Below, piece by piece: positions 1 through 8,251 of a DNA stretch of 64,000 bases. Source of the DNA: Bradyrhizobium ontarionense (GTDB taxonomy: Bacteria > Pseudomonadota > Alphaproteobacteria > Rhizobiales > Xanthobacteraceae); the NCBI RefSeq assembly GCF_021088345.1, contig NZ_CP088156.1, positions 6,510,001 to 6,574,000 of the forward strand, written 5' to 3'. Numbering within the stretch: the first letter of the stretch is position 1; the number at the start of each line of letters is the position of its first letter. A model generated the notes under the pieces. The model made no database searches and had not been told where the DNA came from. It worked only from the letters and a program-made list of their open reading frames with translations. The position numbers and the translations under genes were made by a program.

Positions 1-2
1 CG

Positions 3-578
3 ATGTGGATCGTCGCCGCGTTCCTGCTCGTGACCGGCACGCCCTATACGACCTATTTCGCCGGCGCCCAGTTCGTGCACTTCCTGCTCGGTCCGGCCAC
101 CGTGGCACTCGCCGTGCCGTTGTACCGGAACCGCCGGATCGTGGTGCAGGCCGTCCTGCCGATGCTGGCCGCGCTGATGGCCGGCTCCATCACGGCCATC
201 GTGTCGGTGGTCTGGCTCGCCGAGGCGTTCGGCCTGCCCCGCGAAATCGTGCTGTCGCTGGCGTCGAAATCGGTGACGGCGGGGGTGGCGATGGGGATCA
301 GCGAGTCGCTGCACGCCGATCCGTCGCTGACCGCGGTCGCGGTCGTGCTCACCGGCATCACCGGTGCCATCATCGTCACGCCGCTGATGAACAGCACCGG
401 CATCACCGATTTCCGTGCCAGGGGATTTGCCGCCGGCCTCGCCGCGCACGGCATCGGCACCGCGCGCGCATTCCAGGTCGACGCGCTCGCCGGCACATTT
501 TCCGGCATCGCAATGAGCCTGAACGCGCTTGTTACCTCCTTCCTCGTTCCACTCGCCGTTACGCTGTTGGTCCGGTGA
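3..578 (+). CDS. LrgB/CidB-family membrane protein, 5' truncated by window edge
   Basis: These are the C-terminal 191 residues of a LrgB-type integral membrane protein. The frame is open to the left edge, so the start and probably about 40 residues lie outside. Hydrophobic helices run through the whole length. Family-typical stretches are FLLGPATVALAVPLY (residues 27-41), SLASKSVTAGVAMGISE (85-101) and the late GIGTARAFQ. LrgB partners a small holin-like LrgA protein and is linked in other bacteria to control of murein hydrolases and to overflow-metabolite transport. An lrgA gene would be expected just upstream, outside the window. Family sure, role unproven here. Confidence 0.85.
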   Translation: MWIVAAFLLVTGTPYTTYFAGAQFVHFLLGPATVALAVPLYRNRRIVVQAVLPMLAALMAGSITAIVSVVWLAEAFGLPREIVLSLASKSVTAGVAMGISESLHADPSLTAVAVVLTGITGAIIVTPLMNSTGITDFRARGFAAGLAAHGIGTARAFQVDALAGTFSGIAMSLNALVTSFLVPLAVTLLVR

Positions 579-623
579 TTTTCGGGCTTGCCTTTCCGAT
601 CCGGAAGTGAACCTGCTGCCGCG

Positions 624-1409
624 ATGATTTCTGCTACCCAAGGCGTGCTCGGCGTGTTGTGCGGCGCGATGGTCGGGTTTTCCCTCGGCCTCGTCGGCGG
701 CGGCGGCTCGGTGCTCGCGGTGCCCTTGATGGTCTATGTGGTCGGCGTGCCGGAGCCGCACATCGCGATCGGCTCGAGCGCGATTGCGGTCGCCACCAAT
801 GCCGCGCTCAATCTCGTCAACCATGCGCGCGGCGGCACCGTGATCTGGCCGATCGCGGCGCTGTTCGCAGCAGCCGGCATCGCCGGCGCCTTTGCGGGCT
901 CGCTGCTCGGCAAGATGGTCGACGGCCAGAAGCTGCTGGCGCTGTTCGCGCTGGTGATGATGGTCATTGCCATGCTGATGCTGAAGACACGCGGGCGGAT
1001 CGGCATCCCCGACGTCAAGATGAGCATGGCCAATCTGCCGGCCATCGTCGGTTTCGGCCTCGCCACGGGCAGCCTGTCCGGCTTCTTCGGCATCGGCGGC
1101 GGCTTCCTGATCGTGCCGGCGCTGATGGCCGCGACCGGCATGCCGATCATGAACGCAGTGAGCTCGTCGCTCGTCGCGGTGACGACCTTCGGTCTCACCA
1201 CCGCGTCCAGCTATGCCTGGTCCGGGCTCGTGGCCTGGGATCTCGCCGGCCTGTTCATTGCGGGCGGTATCGCCGGAGGTCTTGCGGGCACGCGTCTGGC
1301 GCGCCAACTCTCGGAACGGCGCGGCGCATTGAACGTGGTCTTTTCCGTCGTGATTGCCGCGGTGGCGCTGTATATGCTGGCGCGCAGCCTGCTGCAGATC
1401 TGGAGCTGA
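624..1409 (+). CDS. TauE/SafE-family anion permease
   Basis: Inner-membrane permease of the TauE/SafE (sulfite exporter) family, 261 residues with about eight hydrophobic helices. It has the two Gly-rich half-repeats expected of the family: GFSLGLVGGGGSVLAVPL near the N-terminus and GSLSGFFGIGGGFLIVPAL in the middle. A TTG at 588 is in frame, but the ATG at 624 places the start directly before the first helix. It begins 45 bases after the LrgB-like gene and ends 16 bases before the DsbA-like gene, so the three may be cotranscribed. Substrate unknown; the family moves sulfite, sulfoacetate and other organic anions. Confidence 0.82.
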   Translation: MISATQGVLGVLCGAMVGFSLGLVGGGGSVLAVPLMVYVVGVPEPHIAIGSSAIAVATNAALNLVNHARGGTVIWPIAALFAAAGIAGAFAGSLLGKMVDGQKLLALFALVMMVIAMLMLKTRGRIGIPDVKMSMANLPAIVGFGLATGSLSGFFGIGGGFLIVPALMAATGMPIMNAVSSSLVAVTTFGLTTASSYAWSGLVAWDLAGLFIAGGIAGGLAGTRLARQLSERRGALNVVFSVVIAAVALYMLARSLLQIWS

Positions 1410-1425
1410 CCGTGCGATCGGAGAC

Positions 1426-2094
1426 ATGATGAAACGCAGCACCTCGGACGACATGGTCGCAGCTTTCGGCCGGCGCAGCTTTCTGACCCTTTTTGGCGCT
1501 GGTGCGGCCGGGTTGTCTTTGTGGCCCCGCGCGAGCCGCGCGGAGGACGTCGACGAGCCCGACGAGGCCTCGGTGCTGCGCGATCCGGATGCGCCCGTGC
1601 TCGGCAATGCAACGGGCGACATCGCGATCGTCGAATGGTTCGACTACAATTGTCCGTATTGCCGCAAGCTCGATCCCGAGCTGCAGCAGGTGGTGCACGA
1701 CGACGGCAAGGTGCGCTGGGTGCTGAAGGAGTGGCCGATCCTCGGGCCGGTGTCGGTGGTCGCGGCGCGGATGGCGCTGGCCTGCAAGTATCAGGACAAA
1801 TACGCGAAAGCGCATGACGCGCTGATCGGCACCAGCTCGAAGCTCACGGAGCCGCGCATCGACGAGCTGCTCTCTGAGGCAGGCATCGATGTCGACCGCG
1901 CCAAGCGCGATCTTGCCGCCAACGCCAAGGCCATCGACGCCATGCTGGCGCGTAACGACAAGCAGGCGCGGGGCCTGAGCTTCCGCGGCACGCCATCCTT
2001 CATCGTCGGCAAATTCAGGGTGCCCGGCGTTCTCACCATGGCCCAGTTCGAGCAGGTGATTGCTGACGCGCGCAAGGCAAGCGCGGCCAAATAG
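1426..2094 (+). CDS. DsbA-family thiol oxidoreductase with Tat signal
   Basis: Periplasmic thioredoxin-fold disulfide oxidoreductase of the DsbA/Com1 type, 222 residues. The N-terminus has a twin-arginine signal (GRRSFLTLFGAGAAG, residues 15-29) ending around the ASRA at 36-39. The active site is C76-P-Y-C79 and a cis-Pro loop reads RGTPSFIVG near residue 190. The start is the first of two adjacent ATG codons at 1426; a further upstream ATG at 1354 overlaps the TauE-like gene and would bury the signal peptide. The CPYC active site suggests oxidase or isomerase activity on exported proteins. A strong hairpin follows the stop. Confidence 0.88.
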   Translation: MMKRSTSDDMVAAFGRRSFLTLFGAGAAGLSLWPRASRAEDVDEPDEASVLRDPDAPVLGNATGDIAIVEWFDYNCPYCRKLDPELQQVVHDDGKVRWVLKEWPILGPVSVVAARMALACKYQDKYAKAHDALIGTSSKLTEPRIDELLSEAGIDVDRAKRDLAANAKAIDAMLARNDKQARGLSFRGTPSFIVGKFRVPGVLTMAQFEQVIADARKASAAK

Positions 2095-2131
2095 GCGTGG
2101 TCAAACAGGCCACTTCAAATCGGCCATGCGA

Positions 2132-2162
2132 AAGGCGCCTCGACACGGGTTCGAGGCGCCTT
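2132..2162. terminator. Strong intrinsic terminator-like hairpin
   Basis: A perfect 12-base-pair stem (2132-2143 with 2151-2162) around a 7-base loop, followed by ttc and a short A run. It lies between the convergent DsbA-like gene and the small minus-strand membrane protein gene, so it can end transcription from both sides. Confidence 0.75.
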
Positions 2163-2190
2163 CAAAAGCGTCAGCGATGCGATGTGCCCG

Positions 2191-2397
2191 TCATTTCGAC
2201 GAGATGCGAACCCAGTCGTCGTGCGCACGGGTCTTGAGCGAATTCCAGCTCTCCGCCGCAACGTCCCAGTTCACGATGGTCCGGCGCGTCTGCGCGGTCG
2301 GCCCGTTGGCGACCTCGGAGGTCTGCATCGAGTCATGGACGTAGACGCCGAGCCCCAGGATGAGCGCGCCCAGGATCATTCCTACGAAGGTCCGCAT
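2191..2397 (-). CDS. Small single-helix membrane protein, unknown function
   Basis: A 68-residue protein with one N-terminal hydrophobic segment (about residues 5-20, GMILGALILGLGVYVHDS) and a polar tail ending in WVRISSK. It could be a signal anchor with a small periplasmic domain. I recognise no named family. It ends shortly after the bidirectional hairpin at 2132-2162, which supports a real transcription unit boundary. Confidence 0.55.
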   Translation of the reverse strand: MRTFVGMILGALILGLGVYVHDSMQTSEVANGPTAQTRRTIVNWDVAAESWNSLKTRAHDDWVRISSK

Positions 2398-2488
2398 GGT
2401 CAGGTTTCTCCAGTGTGACGGCCGACAACGCCGCCCTCGCAGCTTGGTTCCGCAGGTCGTGCGGATGGTTCAACCGAGAGCACACACC

Positions 2489-3310
2489 TCAACTGCGTGA
2501 TTTTTCGGGCCGCGATTCTGGCGCCGCGGTGACGAGATTGAGCGCTTTCAACTCGTCGGGCTTGAACGTGAACAGCTGGTCATGCGGCGTTTCCATCGCG
2601 TGCACCCAGACCTTGAGGTCGACGCCCATCTCCGCGAGATGACGCTGGCAGCGCGCCGAGATGTTCTGGGCGAGGCTCATGTCGTTGCCGGACCTGACGG
2701 CCGTCGCGGTGGTCGGGGCCGCGGCAATCTGATGCACGCCGATCGTCGCCCGGTCGCCGGCCCGCCGCTCGACACCGCCGGCGAACACCAGCGGACACGA
2801 CGAGGCGCAGTATTTTCCCGCTTCCACCTCGGTGGCGAATTTTCGTGCACGAATCAGCCGGCCCATGGCCAACGCGTCGGCGACCGAGCCGCCCGGCGAA
2901 TTCAGCACGATTGTCTTGACGTATTCGCCGTGCCGTTCAACCTCGTCCGCGAAGGCGCGCGCGCTGCCGGGCGTGATCGTGCCGGTCGCGAACAGCCGCG
3001 CGCCACCGCGCAGCTCGAATTGAATCGGCTGCTGCAAGGCGCGGTCGCCCTGCGGCAGCGGCATCAACCGCTTCATCAGCGGCGCCAGCACCGAGGGAGG
3101 CTCGGCCGGCAGATCCGGCTGCTCCCGCTGAATGTCGAGCTGAGGCGGGGCCGCATCGGATGAGACAGCTGGAGCATTCAGCTCGACGAGGTCGGCCACG
3201 AGGACCGCGACCGTAACGACGAGGATCGTGCGGAAAACCCAGCGCAGGATGCTCTCGTCCGGATTGTCGGAGAGCCAGGCATGGATGCGGCGGTTCAAAG
3301 CCGAGGCCAT
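2489..3310 (-). CDS. Membrane-anchored ClpP/crotonase-fold protein
   Basis: 273 residues. A single N-terminal membrane helix (about 21-44) is followed by a Pro-rich linker and a domain that reads like ClpP/SDH-type serine proteases. NSPGGSV (137-143) supplies the oxyanion-type strand and turn, and KYCASSCPLVFAGG (166-179) carries the likely nucleophile Ser170 or Ser171 flanked by two cysteines that could form a disulfide. Topology predicts a periplasmic catalytic domain. The ATG at 3310 lies 4 bases past the stop of the upstream membrane-protein gene, so the two form an operon. A longer frame upstream would add basic, low-quality sequence and was not used. Substrate unknown. Confidence 0.7.
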   Translation of the reverse strand: MASALNRRIHAWLSDNPDESILRWVFRTILVVTVAVLVADLVELNAPAVSSDAAPPQLDIQREQPDLPAEPPSVLAPLMKRLMPLPQGDRALQQPIQFELRGGARLFATGTITPGSARAFADEVERHGEYVKTIVLNSPGGSVADALAMGRLIRARKFATEVEAGKYCASSCPLVFAGGVERRAGDRATIGVHQIAAAPTTATAVRSGNDMSLAQNISARCQRHLAEMGVDLKVWVHAMETPHDQLFTFKPDELKALNLVTAAPESRPEKSRS

Positions 3311-3314
3311 GGGA

Positions 3315-4679
3315 CTACTTCCCAATCCTCGCCGAGGACAATGACGTGACGTTCTCGTCCGCAACGGCCGAGGCCGCGGGAGCCGGTTGCGGCTCGATAG
3401 GTGGCGCGGAAGGCACGTCGCCATGCGTGCCCGCAGGCGCGCGCGTCTCGGCGGCGCGCCTTGCGTCCTCGACCTCGCGAGCGATCTGCAGCGCAGTGAC
3501 GAGGTCGCTCGCCGTCAGGTTAGAGGCGCTCACGGCCGGCAAGCCTTCGCGGCGAATCGCGGCATGGACGACACACAGGATCAGCACGAGCACCGCCGGC
3601 ATCAGGTCGATGGAGATCGCGCCCGCCCAGCTCGGGATGAAGTCGCCAGCGTAGCGCAGCACGGCCTCCGCCGGCGACAGCGTCTGGAAGCGTGTCGCCT
3701 CGACGCGGGGCATCGCGAGAATCTTGTCAGCGGCGTCGGCGAGCGAGGCAGCCTGGGTCGCGATCGCGCTTTCGACCTTGCCCACGACGGCTGTCTGGCG
3801 CTCGGCCAGATCGCCGCTGCGTCCGCCCGCGGCGGGCGCGATGAAGCCGGCCGAGAGCGAGGTCGCGGCGCGCTTCACCGCAGGGGCCACCAAGGTCTGC
3901 TGCAGATTGGCAATCACGCCCATCAGGTTCAGCGACTCCGTCGCGAAGGCGTCGCTGCGCGTGGCGATCGGGCCGCGGTCGGAGATCAGCTCGCGCATCT
4001 TGGCGAGGCTCTTGCCGCCTTGCTCATAGAGCGCAGAGACCCGCTTGCCCGACTCCTGGACCTGCTGTCCCAGGCCGTCGAGCTGCGTGGACATCTGGGT
4101 GAGGAGCTGGACGACGGTCCCCGACCCGGACGTTCCCGTCAGCGAGCCCGCGCGTTCGGCCTCCGCGAGCTTGGCGAAGCGGGTGGAGGCGAGCTGAATG
4201 TCGGGTAGCAGGCTCTGTGCGGCAATCGCGTGGGAATTCGCGGTGTCGAGATCGCGCGTGTAGTTCTGCACCGTGATCGCAAGATGCTGCTGGATGGCGG
4301 CGGCGCCGGCGAGCGCCGATGCGTTCAGCCAGGATGACATGGCGACGATCATCAGCGAGCCGAGCAGCATGCAGCCGCCCATCAGCAGACGACCGATCGT
4401 GCCGGTGACGTGCGGCATGAACTGCATCATGAACACCCAGAAGGCGTAGATGCCGACCGAGACCGCGACCGAATAGATCACGGCGGCGAAGAACACCGTG
4501 GTCGGGCTGCCGTTGAGCAGCTCGCGAACGCCGAGATAGGTGTAGACGCCGGCAGCGAGCGCCAGGATGGCGGTCGTGAGCTTGAGCGTGACTTCGAGGC
4601 GGGTCACGCCATGCGCGAGCAGAACAGAGGTCGGACGGGCAGACGAAACCTGCGCGGCGGGCGCGGAAGGCGAGAGCAT
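3315..4679 (-). CDS. Unknown multi-helix membrane protein with long extracytoplasmic segment
   Basis: 454 residues, no family recognised. Three hydrophobic helices occupy about residues 31-115. A long region (roughly 130-345) rich in Ala, Gln, Leu and Ser looks helical or coiled-coil, then comes another membrane helix around 355-375 (MPAVLVLILCVVHAAI) and a polar, Pro/Ala-rich C-terminal tail. The layout resembles proteins whose central coiled segment faces the periplasm between two membrane anchors. It is translationally close to the downstream ClpP-fold gene, so a shared role at the membrane is likely. The start at 4679 was chosen because the upstream extension is Gly/Ala filler. Confidence 0.6.
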   Translation of the reverse strand: MLSPSAPAAQVSSARPTSVLLAHGVTRLEVTLKLTTAILALAAGVYTYLGVRELLNGSPTTVFFAAVIYSVAVSVGIYAFWVFMMQFMPHVTGTIGRLLMGGCMLLGSLMIVAMSSWLNASALAGAAAIQQHLAITVQNYTRDLDTANSHAIAAQSLLPDIQLASTRFAKLAEAERAGSLTGTSGSGTVVQLLTQMSTQLDGLGQQVQESGKRVSALYEQGGKSLAKMRELISDRGPIATRSDAFATESLNLMGVIANLQQTLVAPAVKRAATSLSAGFIAPAAGGRSGDLAERQTAVVGKVESAIATQAASLADAADKILAMPRVEATRFQTLSPAEAVLRYAGDFIPSWAGAISIDLMPAVLVLILCVVHAAIRREGLPAVSASNLTASDLVTALQIAREVEDARRAAETRAPAGTHGDVPSAPPIEPQPAPAASAVADENVTSLSSARIGK

Positions 4680-4817
4680 GAACGGTCCTTCGGCGGCATC
4701 ATGACCGCCCTGAGCAGCGCCCCCGCTGTTTGGCCAAGCCGTTATCAATGCGGAGAAAATCGGACGAGATTATGTCGGCGGCCCTGCCGATCGGTGCGTC
4801 CCGTGCAAGCCGGCGCA

Positions 4818-5882
4818 TCATCCCATCAGCCAGCGCAAGAGCTCCACATTCACCTCGCGCGGATAGCAATGGCTGAGATCGTCGATCTCCCGGTAGACGA
4901 CATTGGCGCCCGATTTGGCCAGCGCATCGCAGGTGTGCCGTGCGATCTCCACCGGGAACATCCAGTCGAGCCGGCCGTGCACGATCTGGATCGGCAGGCC
5001 ACGCAGGCGGTCGCGGTCGGCGATCTCAGCCATCAGCGGATGGAAGGTCGCGGCGACCGGCGCGAGATGGGTGAACGGCGAGCTGCGCTCCAGCCCGCTG
5101 ACGTAGCAGAACGTGCCGCCGTCGCTCATCCCTGTCAGCAGCATCCGCGCCGGATCGATGGCGACGCGGCTGCGGACGAGATCGAGAATGCGCACGAGGT
5201 TCGGCGTGTCGGCATCCTCGCCCATCAGGGCCCAGGTCGGTCCCGTCGCGGTCGGTGTGACCAGGATGGCGCCGAGACTGCGCGCGGCGCGCAGCCAGCT
5301 CCACAGGAAGTCGCGGCCGTTGCCGCTGCCGCCGTGCAGCGCCATCACCAGCGGCCAGGCGCGGTCGGCCGTGTAGTATTCCGGGACATAGAGCGAAAAG
5401 CCGCCGCGGTTGCCGATCTCGTTGTGGTCGTGAAACACGGCGTCCTTGCCGGCGGACGCAGCCAGCAGCTGACGCAATGCATCGTCGCGCTCGACGGCCG
5501 GATCAAGGAAGAATTCGCTGAGAGGCGGCAGCGTCGCCGCCAGCGGAAACAGCGCCTCGAGCGCGCGCGGCAGCTGGCGGAGCGCGCGGAAGACGTCGAC
5601 CAGATCGCCTTCGCCGCGCTGGACCGCGCGCAGGCCCGCGAACGACATCAGCGCGGCGTCGGCTGCGGTGTCGAAGGCGATGCGGATATGTGAGAAATCC
5701 GCCGGCCACGAGGTGAGATGTGCCCGCGCCGTGTGCAGGGCCTGCTCGGGATCACCGATGTCCGCCATCACGCGATCGAAATCCGGCGGGTTCAGATAGC
5801 GCGCGACGTAGGACAGCGCTTCGAGTGTCTGCAGCAGCGGCGGCAACACGATGAGGATGTCGTCCACCACGGCGTCCGTCAT
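4818..5882 (-). CDS. Alpha/beta hydrolase, phospholipase/carboxylesterase or PHB-depolymerase type
   Basis: 354 residues in two parts. Residues 1-150 form a helical N-terminal domain without recognised family; residues 160-354 form an alpha/beta hydrolase. Visible elements are the oxyanion segment ALHGGSG (181-187), nucleophile Ser253 in TGMSDGGTF, acid Asp306 in HGRLDWMFP and His338 in DLSHCYP. The GMSDGG elbow and the LHGGSGNG entry loop fit the polyhydroxybutyrate depolymerase/phospholipase-carboxylesterase clan. There is no obvious signal peptide, so it probably acts in the cytoplasm on a short ester. It stands 138 bases from the membrane-protein gene on the same strand and may be separate. 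Confidence 0.78.
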   Translation of the reverse strand: MTDAVVDDILIVLPPLLQTLEALSYVARYLNPPDFDRVMADIGDPEQALHTARAHLTSWPADFSHIRIAFDTAADAALMSFAGLRAVQRGEGDLVDVFRALRQLPRALEALFPLAATLPPLSEFFLDPAVERDDALRQLLAASAGKDAVFHDHNEIGNRGGFSLYVPEYYTADRAWPLVMALHGGSGNGRDFLWSWLRAARSLGAILVTPTATGPTWALMGEDADTPNLVRILDLVRSRVAIDPARMLLTGMSDGGTFCYVSGLERSSPFTHLAPVAATFHPLMAEIADRDRLRGLPIQIVHGRLDWMFPVEIARHTCDALAKSGANVVYREIDDLSHCYPREVNVELLRWLMG

Positions 5883-6237
5883 GCAGGTCTCCTTGGTGCA
5901 TCGGGTTGAGACGTCTCACCCGCTTGCCGGCGAGCGCCCTCATGCAACGCAGAATCGGCGGTGCGGGCAATGATCATTTTCCGAACGTGTGTTCGCTGCG
6001 CGGCGCCGCAGTGTTGCGACGCGTTGCGCGCAAGTCAACACGGCGGAGGGCCTTCAAGTCTGCGTCATCGCGCGCAGCAGACGAAATCGGCAGGAATACA
6101 CGCGGTGACGAAACTCGATTGACAAAATTCGGGCGCGATGTCGCACTTGATGAAAGCCAACGGCGCAGTTTCGGTTCCCGAAGGGAGCACATCGCTGGGT
6201 CAAAACTGCCGATCGGTTGCCAAGGGGGGACTCGCAT
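5883..6237. other. Intergenic region, 355 bases, between divergent hydrolase and RTX lipase genes
   Basis: No credible gene seen. It must hold the promoters for both flanking genes. A perfect TTGACA hexamer lies at 6119-6124 on the plus strand, but no good -10 sequence follows at 16-18 bases, so I do not call a promoter. Confidence 0.5.
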
Positions 6238-8178
6238 ATGACTCAATCGCCGTCGGCCGCGTTGATCAACGCGGTGCTTGCCATGGACGTCTACAACAGG
6301 GGCGTCAACCCGACGCTCGTGGTCAATTTCAATCGCATCGGAAGTTATGATCTGGTGGCGGGAAGCGTGACCTCGGCCGCCGACAATTTCGAGGCCGCAA
6401 CCTATCAGCTCGCCGGTGATCCCTCGACGCGGATCATCTCGTTTCGCGGCACCGACAGCATCGCCGACGTGCCGGGCTGGCTGGGAGGCGCAGGACTCGC
6501 CGGCTGGCCGACGCAGTTTCCGGACGCGGAAGCCTACTACAAGACATGGGCGACGACGTCCCATGTGTCGTTGACGGGGCATTCGCTCGGCGGCGGACTT
6601 GCCGGCTACATCGCCGCGCTGAATGACAAGGTAGCTTACGCGTTCGACGCGATGCCGTTCGAGTTTGCCGCCGAAGTCCGCTACGATCAGCTGCACGGCT
6701 TCTGGGGCGCGCTCACGTCCCACCCCGTCGACCGTTACTCCGACATTCACATGGTCTCCGTCTCCGGCGAGATCCTGCAATATGTGCGGGCCGCAGCACC
6801 GGTGCTGGAAGCGCCGCTGGCGCTGCTGCAGCTCGGTCCCATCGATGGCGCGATCGCAATCGCCCATGCAGCGACCGGCATCGCGTCCGAGCAGAAGACC
6901 GTGCTCGGCTCGGGGACCGATCTCGGGCTCGATCCGGTCAGCCTGCACTCGATCGCGCTGCTCACGATGATGCAGTGGGCGAGCGACAACAACGCTCAGG
7001 ATTGGAAGAAGGCTGCGGCCGTGCTGCTGGCGCCGCTCGAGGACGACGCGGTCGCCACGGCCGTCGGCATTCCCGCGGCCAGTGCGGCGAGCGGAGAAGG
7101 CTCGCCGGCGGCCAAGATGAAGGACATGATCGCCTACTCGACCGTGACCGATGCGACCGGTTACGGCAACAGCGCCGTGCAGGCGCTGTTCAACGGCGGC
7201 GATGTGCTCGGCAACAGCGTGAGCGCGAGCACGGCCGCCACCTATCTGAAGAATGGCGGGGTCGAGAAGGCGCTGGCCGAGATCGTGGTCGAATATTCGG
7301 CCCTGCTGGCGCAGAACCACGACGAGGTGACGACGGCGACACCGGGCGTGATCGGGCACGAGCACGGGATCATCTATCAGGACACGGCCAAGACCCTGCT
7401 GGTCGCGGATCTCTCATCCGATCTGTGGTCATCAGCCGCTACGGGATCCGCCGTCGACATCCTCGGCAAGGTCGCACTGATCGATGCGGTCGCGAGTTTC
7501 GACGGCGACAATGCCACCCTGATCGACATGGCGATCGGCGCGCTCTGGGGCGGCAAGACCGACAATCTGGATTGGCTCAGCGCCGCGCTGAGCGATGCCG
7601 CCACGACGGTGACGATCGACCCCGTAACCGGCGCGACGATTGCCGCGTCCGACGGCGCGCTGCTGATTGCAGGTGGCGGCAACGACACGCTGTTCGGCAC
7701 CGGCAATGACGACCTGCTGATCGGTGGAGGCGGCATCGATATGCTGGACGGTGGCGCCGGCAACAACATCCTGGTGGGCGGTGTCGGGGCGACCTATGTG
7801 TACGCACCCGGCGACGGCAAGGACGTCATCATCAACGGCGTTGCATCGCTGTCGAAGCCGACCGGCACGCTCGACTTCGGCACGGCCTATGCGGCCGACA
7901 ATTTCTGGTTCGCCAAATCGGGCAACGACCTCGAGATCGACGTTATGGGCACGCATCAGCAGGTCACCATCGCCGACTGGTTTCTCGGCGGCTCCTATCA
8001 ACTGCAGGAGATCAAGGCCGGGGGTCTGGAGATCGACACCCAGGTATCGCAGCTGGTTCAGGCCATGGCGACCTATGCCCAGGCGCATCCGGGATTCGAT
8101 CCGACTGCGGCCTCGCAGATGCCGACCGATCAACACCTGCACGAGATCGTCGCAGCCGCCTGGCACGTCAATGCGTGA
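6238..8178 (+). CDS. RTX-repeat lipase (class 3 lipase fold)
   Basis: 646 residues. The N-terminal part is a lipase of the class 3 type, with ISFRGTDS (residues 67-74) and the nucleophile elbow LTGHSLGGGLAGY with Ser116. Residues about 478-517 hold glycine/aspartate nonapeptides of the GGxGNDxLxG kind (GGGNDTLFG, TGNDDLLIG, GGGIDMLDG, GAGNNILVG), which bind calcium in RTX proteins. The roughly 130 residues after them probably carry the C-terminal secretion signal for a type I exporter; no signal peptide is present at the N-terminus. The ATG at 6238 is preceded by an aagggggg-like ribosome site at 6221-6228. No type I secretion genes are adjacent, so export would rely on a system encoded elsewhere. 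Confidence 0.85.
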   Translation: MTQSPSAALINAVLAMDVYNRGVNPTLVVNFNRIGSYDLVAGSVTSAADNFEAATYQLAGDPSTRIISFRGTDSIADVPGWLGGAGLAGWPTQFPDAEAYYKTWATTSHVSLTGHSLGGGLAGYIAALNDKVAYAFDAMPFEFAAEVRYDQLHGFWGALTSHPVDRYSDIHMVSVSGEILQYVRAAAPVLEAPLALLQLGPIDGAIAIAHAATGIASEQKTVLGSGTDLGLDPVSLHSIALLTMMQWASDNNAQDWKKAAAVLLAPLEDDAVATAVGIPAASAASGEGSPAAKMKDMIAYSTVTDATGYGNSAVQALFNGGDVLGNSVSASTAATYLKNGGVEKALAEIVVEYSALLAQNHDEVTTATPGVIGHEHGIIYQDTAKTLLVADLSSDLWSSAATGSAVDILGKVALIDAVASFDGDNATLIDMAIGALWGGKTDNLDWLSAALSDAATTVTIDPVTGATIAASDGALLIAGGGNDTLFGTGNDDLLIGGGGIDMLDGGAGNNILVGGVGATYVYAPGDGKDVIINGVASLSKPTGTLDFGTAYAADNFWFAKSGNDLEIDVMGTHQQVTIADWFLGGSYQLQEIKAGGLEIDTQVSQLVQAMATYAQAHPGFDPTAASQMPTDQHLHEIVAAAWHVNA

Positions 8179-8229
8179 GCGGCAACCACAGGCGACGGCT
8201 GCGGGCCGCCGCAATCGGTCGAGGAGGGA

Positions 8230-8251
8230 GCGGCTGCCTCAGTGCAGCCGC
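8230..8251. terminator. Short hairpin at the lipase/HtrA-like convergent junction
   Basis: An 8-base-pair perfect stem (8230-8237 with 8244-8251) straddles the stop of the minus-strand HtrA-like gene, downstream of the lipase. No clear T tract follows on either strand, so it is a weak terminator candidate. Confidence 0.3.

Noticed and set aside
6119..6147. Possible sigma-70 promoter with TTGACA
   Set aside because: No acceptable -10 hexamer at 16-18 bases.
5974..7365. Long minus-strand open frame opposite the lipase
   Set aside because: Antisense to clear lipase motifs; composition typical for shadow frames.
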